Shown one piece after another: positions 25,601 to 34,802 of a DNA stretch of 64,000 nucleotides. The notes below the pieces were generated by a model. It did not search any database. It saw nothing but the letters and a program-made list of their open reading frames with translations, and was not told the origin of the DNA. The position numbers and the translations under genes are program-made. Origin of the DNA: Danio rerio (lineage: Eukaryota > Chordata > Actinopteri > Cypriniformes > Danionidae); the NCBI RefSeq assembly GCF_049306965.1, contig NC_133191.1, positions 17,299,501 to 17,363,500 on the forward strand, written 5' to 3'. Positions within the stretch are counted from its first letter, which is position 1. Each line of letters begins with the position of its first letter.

Positions 25601-27694
25601 AATTTACATCAGAAAAAGGAAACAATGGTATTTAAGGCTCACGATATGGACATTTCCAGGCACTGAACTGTTATTATTTAACTATGCCCAGATTTTCTCT
25701 ATAAGGCACCTTTAAAATAAAAATAAATAGTGCTGTCAAAATAAGTATGTTAATGCATGCGATTCATTTTAAATTTTTCATGCGTTAAAAAAAAAAAAAA
25801 ATTTAACAATTGACGCAGTTGCAGGTGGAGGGAGTTGTAGTGAAGGGGTGTTCAACATGCAAATAAATATGAATAAGACCAAGGAAGCACTTTTTGGAGA
25901 CAAGTTTTAGTATGAAACCATTAATCTCGCATCACCAGGCTCTCCAGAATTTCATTCAATTTCGGATGTTTCATTTTAACTTCGACTTTTGTTTTATAGG
26001 AATTTGATACCGCATGGCCAAGGGAAAGAAAAACCTCAGCATTTCGTGACTCGGTGGTCCATTAAGGTAATTAAAAAACTGATGAAGTCGCGAGCTGTCA
26101 AAGATAGCGCATCCTCTTGCCTTTCAGCATGCACCCTTCCAATATTTCATCAATTTTGTTGTGTTTCCTCCTTAAACGCAACGAAAGTGTATGCTTCACG
26201 TTGCTGTGTCAGAATCCTTGTGAAATTTGATGATGCAATCATGCGTGTTAAACATGAAGGGCGCGTTGTGTGTGTGTGTGAGTCTGTTTGTCTGTGTCAG
26301 GCCCGTGCAGGGAGCACAGACCCTTACAGGGGCAGGTGCTCAACGCGATTGCAAAGTGAAGAGTAAGTGCCTCCTGAGAGGGGCATCTCATCCAATGAGG
26401 GCAGAGGGACAGTGGCTCAAGCCCGAAACTGAAAGCGAGACGTGACTTTTAAGGGTCTGTTTCATATGGATTTCTTAATCAATCTCATGGTTCAATGAAC
26501 GCAAACTGCCGTAGTTTATTAAATACGTAAAACCCTCACTGCACGACAGCTGCGCACCTTCAGCAAACCTCCTCATTCCAGCAGCAAGATGGCTTTATGA
26601 TTGTTTATGAGCGCCAATAGTGGCTGATCTGTTTGGCAAAATATTTGACTGCATGTCACCACAGTGCATGTCACAATCTCCGCTGTGCTGAGCGAAAGCG
26701 CTTACTAATTAGCGCAGCACCGATGACATAAGCATGCCCAGGCCCGATTGTAAAGTAAGTGCGGGCCGTCGGGGGAGCATGAGGGGGTAAAAGCGTGCTT
26801 TGGCCCGGTTCGAGGCAACTGTACATAGTGCGAGTAGGGCCTAAGGTTACATGCTGACTGACTGACTGTCTATCCAGTCTATCCTAGAGCAATCAGAAAA
26901 CAGTTTAACATTTATCATGCAACTTTTTGATCCACATTTAATAACATTTACTTAGCATCGACAACAAAACAGTATAAAAAGTACCTCTTTCTTTCAAAAC
27001 ATTACAACATTTTGTTAAAAAAATAAATAAAGATAAATTTCAAACCTGAGCCAGGTCTCTCCTCCTGGTTTTTAGGGTGTTGGTTCTGATGGTGACCGGC
27101 CTATGAACTTCATTGGCCTCAAGAAAATCAATCAGCTAAAATTTAAAATTGCAGTGCAATTAACAAATGAAAACAATTTTTAATAATTACAGCATTGAAA
27201 TGATCATTATCAGAGAAATGTACTGTCAATTCATTTAGAGGTGGAGGAAGTGTGACCATCCACCACTTCAGATTATGACAGACATTTTCTTTATCCTGTT
27301 GGCATAGCCACACACCTTTTGAGGAAGCAAGTGGGTGGTGCTAAAACAGGAAGCATTTACAATTCAACAATTTAACTTTTTACAAAACCTTTCATACTAT
27401 GTATAGATCCAAACACAAACCTCAGAAAGAGAGAAAAGATCCATGAGTTTGCTGATGAGGAACTGGTTGTAGCTGTAATAAGTGCAGAGGTCGGCACGCA
27501 GTAGAGACAGATACTCAGATCTCTCCTTGCCTTCTTCTCTCTTCTCATTGAAGTTAGACAGTACGTCCACATTATCTTTAATCCTCTGATGGATGGTCTT
27601 CAGGTCCATCGGTAAAAGACCTACATGCATGAGTAATTAGGGCAACGGGTTAAATATTAGTGCTGGGTGGTATATCTGTATATTCATATATTCA

Positions 27695-27759
<65 letters not shown>

Positions 27760-29158
27760 CACACTGAAAAGACTTTATAATACCATGGTCAAATCTAGAG
27801 TTTTTAAAAGTGCCAATGAGCATTTTACAGTTGTATCTATCCACCAGGAAAGCAGGTTTTTTTACACTGCTGCCATGGACAATCTACTCATTTTAAACCA
27901 GTTGCAGCAGCTTTATAGTAAAGTTCTTTGTCTACTCAATGTAAACTGCAATAAAGACTCAAGTCATTACTCATCATGAGCAGTTATTTGAAAATGCCAA
28001 TTTGGCATTGTGCGTTATCTAATGTGAAATATCACAATGGACGATGGCATCATCGTCATAGGCTGTGGTGAATTAATTATTATGAATTAATTATATAATT
28101 ATTAAATAAAAAATTATTTGTAGCCTACCGTTTCAACTAGCTGACCTGCATGGTCTTTGTTTTATCCATAAACAAATTATAAATAAAAAAAGAGAAGTTG
28201 AACACAAATTACCACCTGTCAATCACTTTTTCCACGGAAGGTTGGTCGGTAAAAAAGGTGCACAATCAACAGTATCTGAGGTTTTTACTAAAATTACTAA
28301 GTACAAGTTTGAAAGTGAAAGACTGAAGCAGTGTACTGACGCGGTGATACATTACCTGATAGATTCAAAAGACCAAAAAGAGTATTAATAATTATATTTA
28401 AGCTGTCCTCACCCTCCTTAGCTCTGTCTGCAGCTCCAGGAAGTTTGAATTTTTCTGTGGTATCAATATTTGCTTGAACAGTATCCTCTTCCTCCTCCTC
28501 ACTATCATCCTTTTCCTCTTCTTTGTAATCATCGTCATCCTCCTCCTCCTCCTCCTCATCATCATCATCATCACTTTCTGGTTTCATGCTTGTTTGTTTT
28601 TTCTGTTTTCTTGCAGCTTTTTCTATAGGCAGCAGCTGTCAATGAAAAAAACACATCAGAAAACTGTATATTTTCAGTTTGTCTTTTTTTTTTGAAGATT
28701 ATAACATGTCAATTGGAAGTAAAAGGTTGTAATAAGCTGAATATCTTGCCTCAATGTTGAATATTTTTATTTATACAGTACCAACCAATTGGTTTTTAGC
28801 ATTTTCTTTTTAGTGAAAAAATAAATATTGACAGCCCAATTAAATACTAATCCAAGAAAAGAAAACAATATGCTGCTGATAAAGCTTCCAGTGAATCTCT
28901 AAGCAAAATTAAGTCAAGCATGCTTTACTGTTGGAGACAGCTTTTTTCTGAACCTTATTTTGTGGTAGCAGTAAAAGAAAATAAAGGCAGTGTAAAAACT
29001 ACATAGACTATTTCAATGTGGTGATGTCATTGTCTCATGAAAACTTCCTGCTTGTTTTCAACTAAAACAGAAATAATAATCCAACTATTTTTTGACTGTT
29101 AAGCCAATTCAATGATAACTTTACATTAAAACACCTTCCATATGATTATCCCAATATA

Positions 29159-29190
<32 letters not shown>

Positions 29191-31250
29191 AATTCTCGGA
29201 AGCAATGAAAATTATGATAATGTAAATTAGGAAATGAATCAATGCTATTGTTATTGTTTACATCCCTCAAAATAGTCTATATTATAGCACTTCAGTTCAT
29301 ATGAACCAGTTAATGACATCTGGCAATGTCAAAACTTCCCCCGATACAAATATTAGTTTCACTGGTTTAAACAAAAATTACATACCTCTTCTCCATCACT
29401 GTCTTTTTCATCACCTTCATCAGCACCATAGTCATCAACCATATCTTCATCATCATCATCTTCATTCTTTATATCCTTGTGATCAAATGTCTGCTCATTA
29501 TCGGCATCATCATCATCTTCCCATTGGCTGTCACTATCCTCATCTTCCTCAGATTGTTCAATCTTTCGCTTCCTCTGTGCAGGTTTCAGCCACTCTTTAT
29601 TCTCATCAGAAAAACCTGAAATATGCATAAATTGATTAGCAAACTTGAGTATAATGACACTATTATTCCATTAGTTTCAATTTTAAAAGGAGCCTTTAAT
29701 ATTTAAAAAATCACTTTATAAGGGGTTTAAACACAGTTGTGTGGTAACCGTGTGTGAATATAGCCTGCCTCAACAGTAAAAATTACTAAGTCTATTCTTA
29801 AACACCTAATAAAAAAGCTTGCAAAAACATTTTGATTGACATTTTTGCTTTGCACTTGTCAATAGGGAGAAATTCCCTCCCATTAGTGACAAATCTCTCC
29901 CTCAATGGATTAAACAGACACAAGAGAAAAGCAGCTGTCCACCTTTAATCTCCTACTACGGTGAAACATGGGTGTTTATAGCTCCACCCTCTTTTGAAAA
30001 GAGTGCTGGGAACACCATCCCATTTAAATTTAAAGGGACAGTCATCAATACAGCACAATTTGGATCAAGCCTAAAGCTGTTGACTGTCCTGGCAATATTC
30101 ACTCATTTCAGCATTTTGAGTTTACTCGCTTCATTTGCTCATCAAATTCACTTCACAACAGACGTGGATTAGCATCATGGGCGGGGGATTCTGTCTGCCC
30201 AATGACTCTAGCTTCATTGCTAAATGGCTAACATGGATTTTATTGAGAAAACTGCTGTTTCTGTGCTTTCGGAGAACTAAAATAAAACAGCGTCAATTCG
30301 TTTGGAGCCATGTCTGCGTCCACTAAATCCATTCAGTGGTGCACCCAGCTCTGCGAGTTCTTCAACTCCTCCAGAAAATGTACCTGGACGATGGAAGCTT
30401 CCAGCGGTGGTTCTGAGTGAGCTGAGCCCAGTTTGATGAACTATTGTCGGCGTCGGCAGGAGGATTTTTCCCCGGGAGACCAACAACAGGTGCTACGTCA
30501 TAATCCTGCGATGTGTGCGCCAATCGCTCAACTCGCAACGCTTCATGCGTATAAATCACATCATTTGCTCCATGTCATTCACGCGTATCGTGCCAGAGGA
30601 TTTCCATCCGCATCGTTAGATTAACTTAACATGTAAAATCACTTACGCTTGACGCTTCTTCAGCATCTTGAGTAAACGCAGCATAAAAGGGGCAGTTTCA
30701 AAGAGTTCTAAAAAAAATATTAATGTGGTATTTTGAGCTAAAACTTAACATAAACACTCTAGAAACATCAGCAACTTATTTTACATCTTGTATAATAGTG
30801 CATAATAGGTTCCCTTTAAAATGCAATACCTTTTTTGGGCTTTTCCTCTTGTTTAGGCTCTTTGAGCTGCTTGGTAACCTGGGCTCTCTTTGCAGCTCTG
30901 CACAAATAAAAAAATACATACAATTAAAAAAAATAAGGTCTCAGTATAGATAAGAAATTATTAAATGTTTTCATATCATGAGAAATTTACCGTTTCCTTG
31001 CTCTGCTTGAAAGTTTTTTTGGCCCCTCATCTGTGAAAAGAGACAGTTGAACAAAATTAGAAACTAAATTAAGAATGCAAGCAAGCATGCATTAATTAAG
31101 AAAATAACAACAAATTAACATATATTAATATATGTGCCATTTACCATCAGCCAAAAACTTGGAGAGCTCAGTTTCTGCTCCTTTCTGTTTCCTGGCCTTA
31201 CGTCCTGGTCCTCTTTTCACCTTAATAGTGGGATCCAACTTCCTTCCCAT
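13885..31250 (-). CDS. nop2: NOP2 nucleolar rRNA cytosine-C5 methyltransferase, 15 coding exons
   Basis: Family role: SAM-dependent m5C methyltransferase of large-subunit rRNA, needed for 60S assembly in the nucleolus. Coding exons on the minus strand: 31145-31250, 30991-31030, 30830-30897, 29386-29615, 28413-28635, 27421-27620, 27046-27135, 20062-20149, 19831-19971, 19499-19638, 17683-17772, 17410-17532, 14655-14752, 14393-14529, 13885-14315. They total 2205 nt and give 734 aa with all GT-AG phases consistent. The protein has a basic N-terminus, very acidic stretches (about residues 85-210), the RCMT fold from about 224, SAM motif SAAPGGKT (385-392), motif [10 protein letters not shown] (Cys456), and motif VI YCTCS with the catalytic Cys510. 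A Lys-rich tail fits nucleolar targeting. The start ATG follows a 5' UTR splice acceptor. Human NOP2 is somewhat longer (about 812 aa), mostly in the low-complexity ends. Intron 7 is 6.9 kb and is swollen by transposons. Confidence 0.97.
14753..17409. other. nop2 intron 12 (2.66 kb)
   Basis: Contains a (TA)n tract at 16579-16639 and otherwise unrecognised AT-rich sequence. The short frames at 15542, 15794 and 15954 show no recognisable product. Confidence 0.6.
17815..19347. mobile_element. 1.53-kb TIR element in nop2 intron 10, containing a SINE
   Basis: The outer ends CACCTTAGAATTATAAGGTT (17815) and the reverse of AACCTTATAATTCTAAGGTG (19347) match over about 27 bases with one difference. 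Inner imperfect copies of the same end lie at about 18052-18078 and 19148-19165, so the unit looks like two short MITEs sharing one frame, or one element with duplicated ends. A solo relative of about 190 bp is at 59075-59262. The superfamily is unassigned. Confidence 0.6.
18570..18950 (+). mobile_element. Near full-length DANA-type SINE
   Basis: It has a tRNA-like head with an A box (GTGGGTAGCACG) and a B box (GGTTCGAGCC), the DANA body (GTCCAAAGACATGCGGTACA, GGAAGGGCATTCGCTG, TTCATTCCGCTGTGGCGACC), and an ATGAATGAATG-type tail. The flanks ATCTCAATGT and ATCTCAGTGT form a 10-base target duplication with one mismatch. It lies on the strand opposite to nop2. Confidence 0.95.
21260..23814. mobile_element. 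2.55-kb foldback-like element with long inverted arms
   Basis: Begins CAGGGTATCTGC and ends (reversed) CAGGGTCCCCGC; CTTGA flanks both sides (21255-21259 and 23815-23819). The arms contain T-rich AAGTCTTAAA-type subterminal repeats and long inverted segments: 21415-21485 pairs with about 23575-23660, and 21520-21590 pairs with about 23265-23340. The right arm holds an extra CpG-rich block (about 23345-23575) that the left arm lacks. No transposase is visible. The superfamily is unassigned. Confidence 0.65.
22236..22681. mobile_element. Tc1/mariner-type MITE, copy 1
   Basis: Very common zebrafish non-autonomous repeat with ends near ATGCAGTTGAAGTCAAAATT and (reversed) ATACAGTTAAAGTCAGAATT, containing TTACTGTCATCATGGCAAAG. 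It is nested inside the 2.55-kb foldback-like element. A fragment of the same family in reverse is at about 22931-23000, and a broken copy is at 61007-61320. Confidence 0.85.
24997..25150. repeat. Direct repeat, member 1 (nop2 intron 7)
   Basis: Shares about 150 diverged bases with 27217-27375 in the same orientation, including CCTGTTAGCATAGCCACACACCTT-like and CTAAAACAGGAAG stretches. Family unknown. Confidence 0.75.
27217..27375. repeat. Direct repeat, member 2 (nop2 intron 6)
   Basis: Partner of 24997-25150, lying on the other side of nop2 exon 7 (27046-27135). The exon is thus bracketed by similar sequence in direct orientation. Confidence 0.75.
27621..28412. other. nop2 intron 5 with (TA)n
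   Basis: A (TA)n tract of about 30 units occupies 27699-27758. The remainder is AT-rich without recognisable features. Confidence 0.8.
28636..29385. other. nop2 intron 4
   Basis: AT-rich, with a short (AT)n/T-tract at 29152-29190. Nothing else recognised. Confidence 0.7.
29616..30829. other. nop2 intron 3 with GC-richer insert
   Basis: From about 29930 to 30700 the base composition changes to GC-richer, CpG-containing sequence with short frames on both strands that match nothing I know. Probably a transposon remnant of unknown family; its ends were not defined. Confidence 0.4.
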
Positions 31251-31753
31251 GTTTGACACTTATAAGGTTGTGCTACAGCACTGCTGCAAGTAAAAAAAAA
31301 AATCAACATCATTTAACGTCAAGCATATCTCTAAGCTTGCAAACACTACACTGTATATGGATTGTCTCATGTGGCTTTCTTCCAATATACAGTGTATCCC
31401 ACTTTAAAGTAAAAACACTAATTAATTAAAGTTTTCCCTTGTATTTAAACATATATCTGTCTGTTGTGGTGAGAATTACAACTTTAAAATTACTTTCATA
31501 ACAGGCTGGTTGATTGTTAGCTAGGAACACGAAACTAGTTTTAACATGTGCCAACATTCATAAGGCCACAAAAATATTAAATATTCATATTTAAATTGTT
31601 GCAGTAAATGTAAAACCATGTTGAGATTAAACACGATGTGTATTCTGGACACTAACTCGCACGGCTGCGAACTACGAGCCTAACATTAGCTTACTGTGAC
31701 CTAATAAAGACATTTAAAAAATACTGTAAAAACGGCAGTTATCGGATACTCAC

Positions 31754-31880
31754 AGTTTAACAAAACCGCGTTCCTCAAATTTTCCGACTCTTCTTTAGAA
31801 CACTCAGTAAATATATAGAGGCTTTAATGTACTAAAGTTACCAGAGAACATGTGCCACTCATACTGCTGTGAACTCGCGC
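31754..31880 (-). other. nop2: Probable non-coding first exon of nop2
   Basis: Reading the minus strand, a consensus donor (AACT then GTGAGTAT) follows base 31754. A good acceptor (CTTGCAG) ends next to base 31283, 33 bases upstream of the nop2 ATG. This implies a short 5' UTR exon near 31754-31880 joined to the exon that begins at 31283. The donor and acceptor are seen directly; the 5' limit is a guess from the end of the CpG-bearing promoter sequence. Confidence 0.55.
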
Positions 31881-31899
31881 ACATGTGACTTCAGCACAC

Positions 31900-31935
31900 G
31901 TTGGTTTTCCGGAAGTTGCTAGCGATGCCCGACTC
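31900..31935. promoter_or_regulatory. ETS-type motif in the nop2 promoter
   Basis: The sequence TTCCGGAAGT at 31907-31916 holds a consensus ETS/GABP site (CCGGAAGT), immediately upstream of the predicted nop2 first exon. Such sites are usual in promoters of ribosome-biogenesis genes. Only the motif is seen; its use is inferred. The interval between nop2 and gtf3c6 (31284-32640) is otherwise AT-rich, with no further gene visible. Confidence 0.45.
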
Positions 31936-32519
31936 CTGATTCTTGGAGTCAAATCTTTTTAACGAGTCGTTTTTTTCTTCAGCATTTTCAGGCTAATTAA
32001 ATTTGGTAAACGTTTAATAGAGAAGAAACACAGAACACACAAATAAAACATAATGTTTTATTTACCTTTATTTATTACTTGATTGTGTACTGATAACATA
32101 TGAACTATTCAGACAAAAAGAGGTGGTTGCAACCACCATACCAGAACACATTACATTTTCAGGGTTAACGTTACCTAAATAACAACACAATGGCAATCAC
32201 AACTAGACATTTTACAGCATGAATTTGCCTGTATAAAATGTGAAATAATAACACGTAAAAGGCAACAAAATTTTAGCATCAAATGAAATTTTTAATACAA
32301 AACACTCAGATATAAAAGTTTATTTAGCTTATTTATTGGCTATAGTCTTAGTAAAATACTGGTCAAACTGAATATTGGTTGCAGCAAACAGGCATAATAA
32401 GTTACATCGATTAATTTAAAATAAAAAGAAAAATTTTAACAAACCGTGTGTTGAATCATTAAACCGGTTAAAAACTGTTCAAAGCAACCGATTCTCGTAA
32501 ACGAATCAGACCCCCCAGT

Positions 32520-32640
32520 TAACTACTTCCGTCGCGTACATTATGCGAAACAATTCGTCGCTAACTTAGATGTTAAGCGTTTCAATACACGAGTTGCATC
32601 TTCGTCTCATCGTATAGATAAACAAATAGTCTTTTTAGCC
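32520..32640 (+). promoter_or_regulatory. gtf3c6: gtf3c6 5' UTR and proximal promoter
   Basis: ACTTCCG at 32524-32530 is a second ETS-like core, in a short CpG-containing segment just upstream of gtf3c6. No TATA box is apparent. The start codon lies in a strong Kozak context, GCCATGG. The nop2 and gtf3c6 starts are 1.4 kb apart and divergent, so they probably use separate promoters. Confidence 0.4.
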
Positions 32641-33192
32641 ATGGAAGACGAGTGGGAAGAGGAAGAGCAGATGGTTGTGGCTGAACTGTCAGGAATGATC
32701 AACTCTGACTTAATCTCCAATCGGCAAGGCACCTGCAAGATAGTGGACATCGACAGCGAGCAGCCCATGCTGCAAGTCGGCCGGTATCTGTTCACCGGTG
32801 AGTACGAGGACGCTATCGGGACATGCGTGATCTTTGAGGAGGACAGGTCATCTTCTAATGCAGCACTTAAATACAAATGTCACACAATGAAGAAACTGAT
32901 GCTGCAGCGAACGTTTCTGTCAGAGAGGAAAGAAGACGAGCCCGTCTCCAACCGCATAGAGGTGCTGGCTCTCAACGAAGAAGAGTCGTTCGGTCGGAAG
33001 AGCGTTTGTCACTACCTGGACCCCATAGAGACGGACAAATCTGTCCTTGACGAATCTAAAGACTGTGAGGACCCAGAGAAGAGCGGTGGATCAGCAGATG
33101 AAATGGACGAGACGCTTCTGGAAAACGAGACGATGAACGCCAGCAACTCTCTTTTACCGGAGTCTGTGCAAGAAGAGGACGAGAGCCCCTGA
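32641..33192 (+). CDS. gtf3c6: General transcription factor IIIC subunit 6 (TFIIIC35-like), intronless
   Basis: This is the small subunit of TFIIIC, which binds the internal promoters of tRNA and 5S genes and recruits TFIIIB for Pol III. A single 183-codon frame has a strong Kozak start. Features that match the human 35-kDa subunit are the acidic N-terminus, the ELSG block (15-18), LQVGRYLFTGEYEDAIGTCV (44-63), the LKYKCHTMKKL block (76-86), and an acidic, poorly conserved tail. It is slightly shorter than the human protein (213 aa). There is no intron, although the human gene, as I recall, has several. The coding sequence is visibly GC-richer than its surroundings and carries no disabling change. 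It is divergent from nop2 and convergent with emg1. Whether this is the sole copy or a functional retrocopy cannot be told here. Confidence 0.9.
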   Translation: MEDEWEEEEQMVVAELSGMINSDLISNRQGTCKIVDIDSEQPMLQVGRYLFTGEYEDAIGTCVIFEEDRSSSNAALKYKCHTMKKLMLQRTFLSERKEDEPVSNRIEVLALNEEESFGRKSVCHYLDPIETDKSVLDESKDCEDPEKSGGSADEMDETLLENETMNASNSLLPESVQEEDESP

Positions 33193-33510
33193 AATACTTT
33201 TACTAATGTACATTCTGTATAATGTAAATATAAGCTTTTTTGGTTAAAGTTTTGTCCTTTGCTGACATGAATGAACGTCTGTCTTATTTTGTCTGTTTTA
33301 CCCATAGTTTTACCATGCACTAAGCGCCAAAACATGTCTTTATGGTTGGAATGGATATTGTAAAAGAAACAGAAAAAAACATCAAGCAAAACAATAACAG
33401 ATAAAGCTTAATATAACAGGATGAGAGACTTTTTGAAGTGAGAATGGGTAATATAAAAGTAATAGTAAATCTGTGAGTTCACAAATCAGAACACTCATAC
33501 ACTGGTGATT

Positions 33511-33515
<5 letters not shown>

Positions 33516-33592
<77 letters not shown>

Positions 33593-33600
33593 CACACACA
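33516..33600. repeat. (TA)n(CA)n microsatellite
   Basis: About 35 TA units followed by a short CA-rich tract, between gtf3c6 and emg1. Tyr/Ile-repeat frames on both strands are artefacts of it. Confidence 0.97.
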
Positions 33601-33732
33601 CAAACATACATACATACATATTTATCCTCCTTCGACTCAGATTTTTTTTTTTTTTGTGATTTCCTACATCCTCTGGGTAAAAAAGAAATTCTACAATTTA
33701 GTTTTTACATTTTGTTTTTATTTTTTATTTTA

Positions 33733-34310
33733 CAGTATAGTGGACCCTAGGACCATTTTAGTTAGAAACGACCACCCCTCAAAAAAACAAAACTGTACTG
33801 GAAATGGCTGTAAAGGGATGTTAATCCAATATTAATGTGACAAAAACAAAAGCCATTTTCCCCCTTTTGTGTTGAAATTTCTAAAACTGTTTAGTCTGAA
33901 GAGCCCTACTAAAAAAAAAAATATGTTAATCCTAAACAAATTTAACATAAAAGCGATTTAAAACAGGTTGTCATTCTCTAATTGTCACTCTAAATCAGAG
34001 TCTCCCTCAACTATTTTATAAAGAATCCTCTCTGCTTCAGTTCAGCCTCCTACAGCATGCAGTCATTAATTACATTAAGATGGTCCTGGTGTCCACTATA
34101 GTGGACATTTAAAAAAGGATGATATTTTGAAACACAAACAAGTTAACATCTTTAAAAGCTAAATGTATTGTTCCTGACACTTTAATAAACAATTTATATA
34201 TTTAATAATAATAGTAACAAAACATTTAAATAGCTTAATTTTACATACCTCTTTTTCCCATAAAATGTGCTTTTTTGTATGTCAGCCATTTTGGATGCAG
34301 TGTAAGAATT
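33733..34310. mobile_element. CACTA-like MITE plus shared flank
   Basis: 33733-34103 has inverted ends, CAGTATAGTGGACC at the left and (reversed) CACTATAGTGGACACC at the right, which suggests a CACTA-type MITE of about 370 bp. 33985-34310 is the inverted partner of 165-490, so the repeated unit extends past the right end and the true element boundaries are uncertain. Confidence 0.5.
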
Positions 34311-34518
34311 GTAAATACAACTTAATCAATACAGGCTTAAACAAGTTCAACAAGTAAAGCAATTCAGAGATAATTGTTTTGATTGGTGATTTTGATGGAA
34401 ATGACCATGCACTTTTACACTACTTCAGATAAAAGCATCTACAGTAGGCAAACAATTATCATACTTGTATTACATTTGCATTATAAAGATGAATAAGACA
34501 AGTTTTTGTTTGTTGTTG

Positions 34519-34524
34519 TTTATT
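34519..34524 (-). terminator. emg1: Polyadenylation signal of emg1
   Basis: AATAAA on the minus strand, about 280 bases past the emg1 stop codon, followed by a long run of AAC/AAAC sequence. It is the nearest canonical hexamer downstream. Confidence 0.5.
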
Positions 34525-34802
34525 GCAAGGAGAAAAAAGGCAAAGTGATTCTTAAAGGCAAATCTTAGTTAAATATCAAATGTATAAACCTATACAAAAA
34601 GTTAGAAACTTAGTTTTCAATTCTTAACACTTTTTGCTGTTTGCTCTATAATAGCTTGCTTCTATGTGGATTATCTTTGTATGGCATAATTTGACACAAT
34701 TTGTGCTTTAATGAATGGACCAAATGAACCTACAGAACACAGTCCAAATATCTATTTTTCAATCATGCAAGAAATATGGCAGTGCATATCTGTTTGGCTT
34801 TG

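Larger units (their letters stand above)
20150..27045. other. nop2 intron 7 (6.9 kb), transposon-rich
   Basis: Holds the long-inverted-repeat element 21260-23814, a Tc1/mariner-type MITE inside it, and the first member (24997-25150) of a duplicated segment. From 25720 to 26860 there is unrecognised repeat-like sequence with GC-rich patches. No host exon was found; the exon 7 to exon 8 junction (RRRDLAQ|ALINRG) is continuous in protein, so nothing is missing. Confidence 0.7.

Noticed and set aside
29301-29630. 109-codon His-rich frame on the plus strand
   Set aside because: Antisense shadow of the acidic nop2 exon 4.
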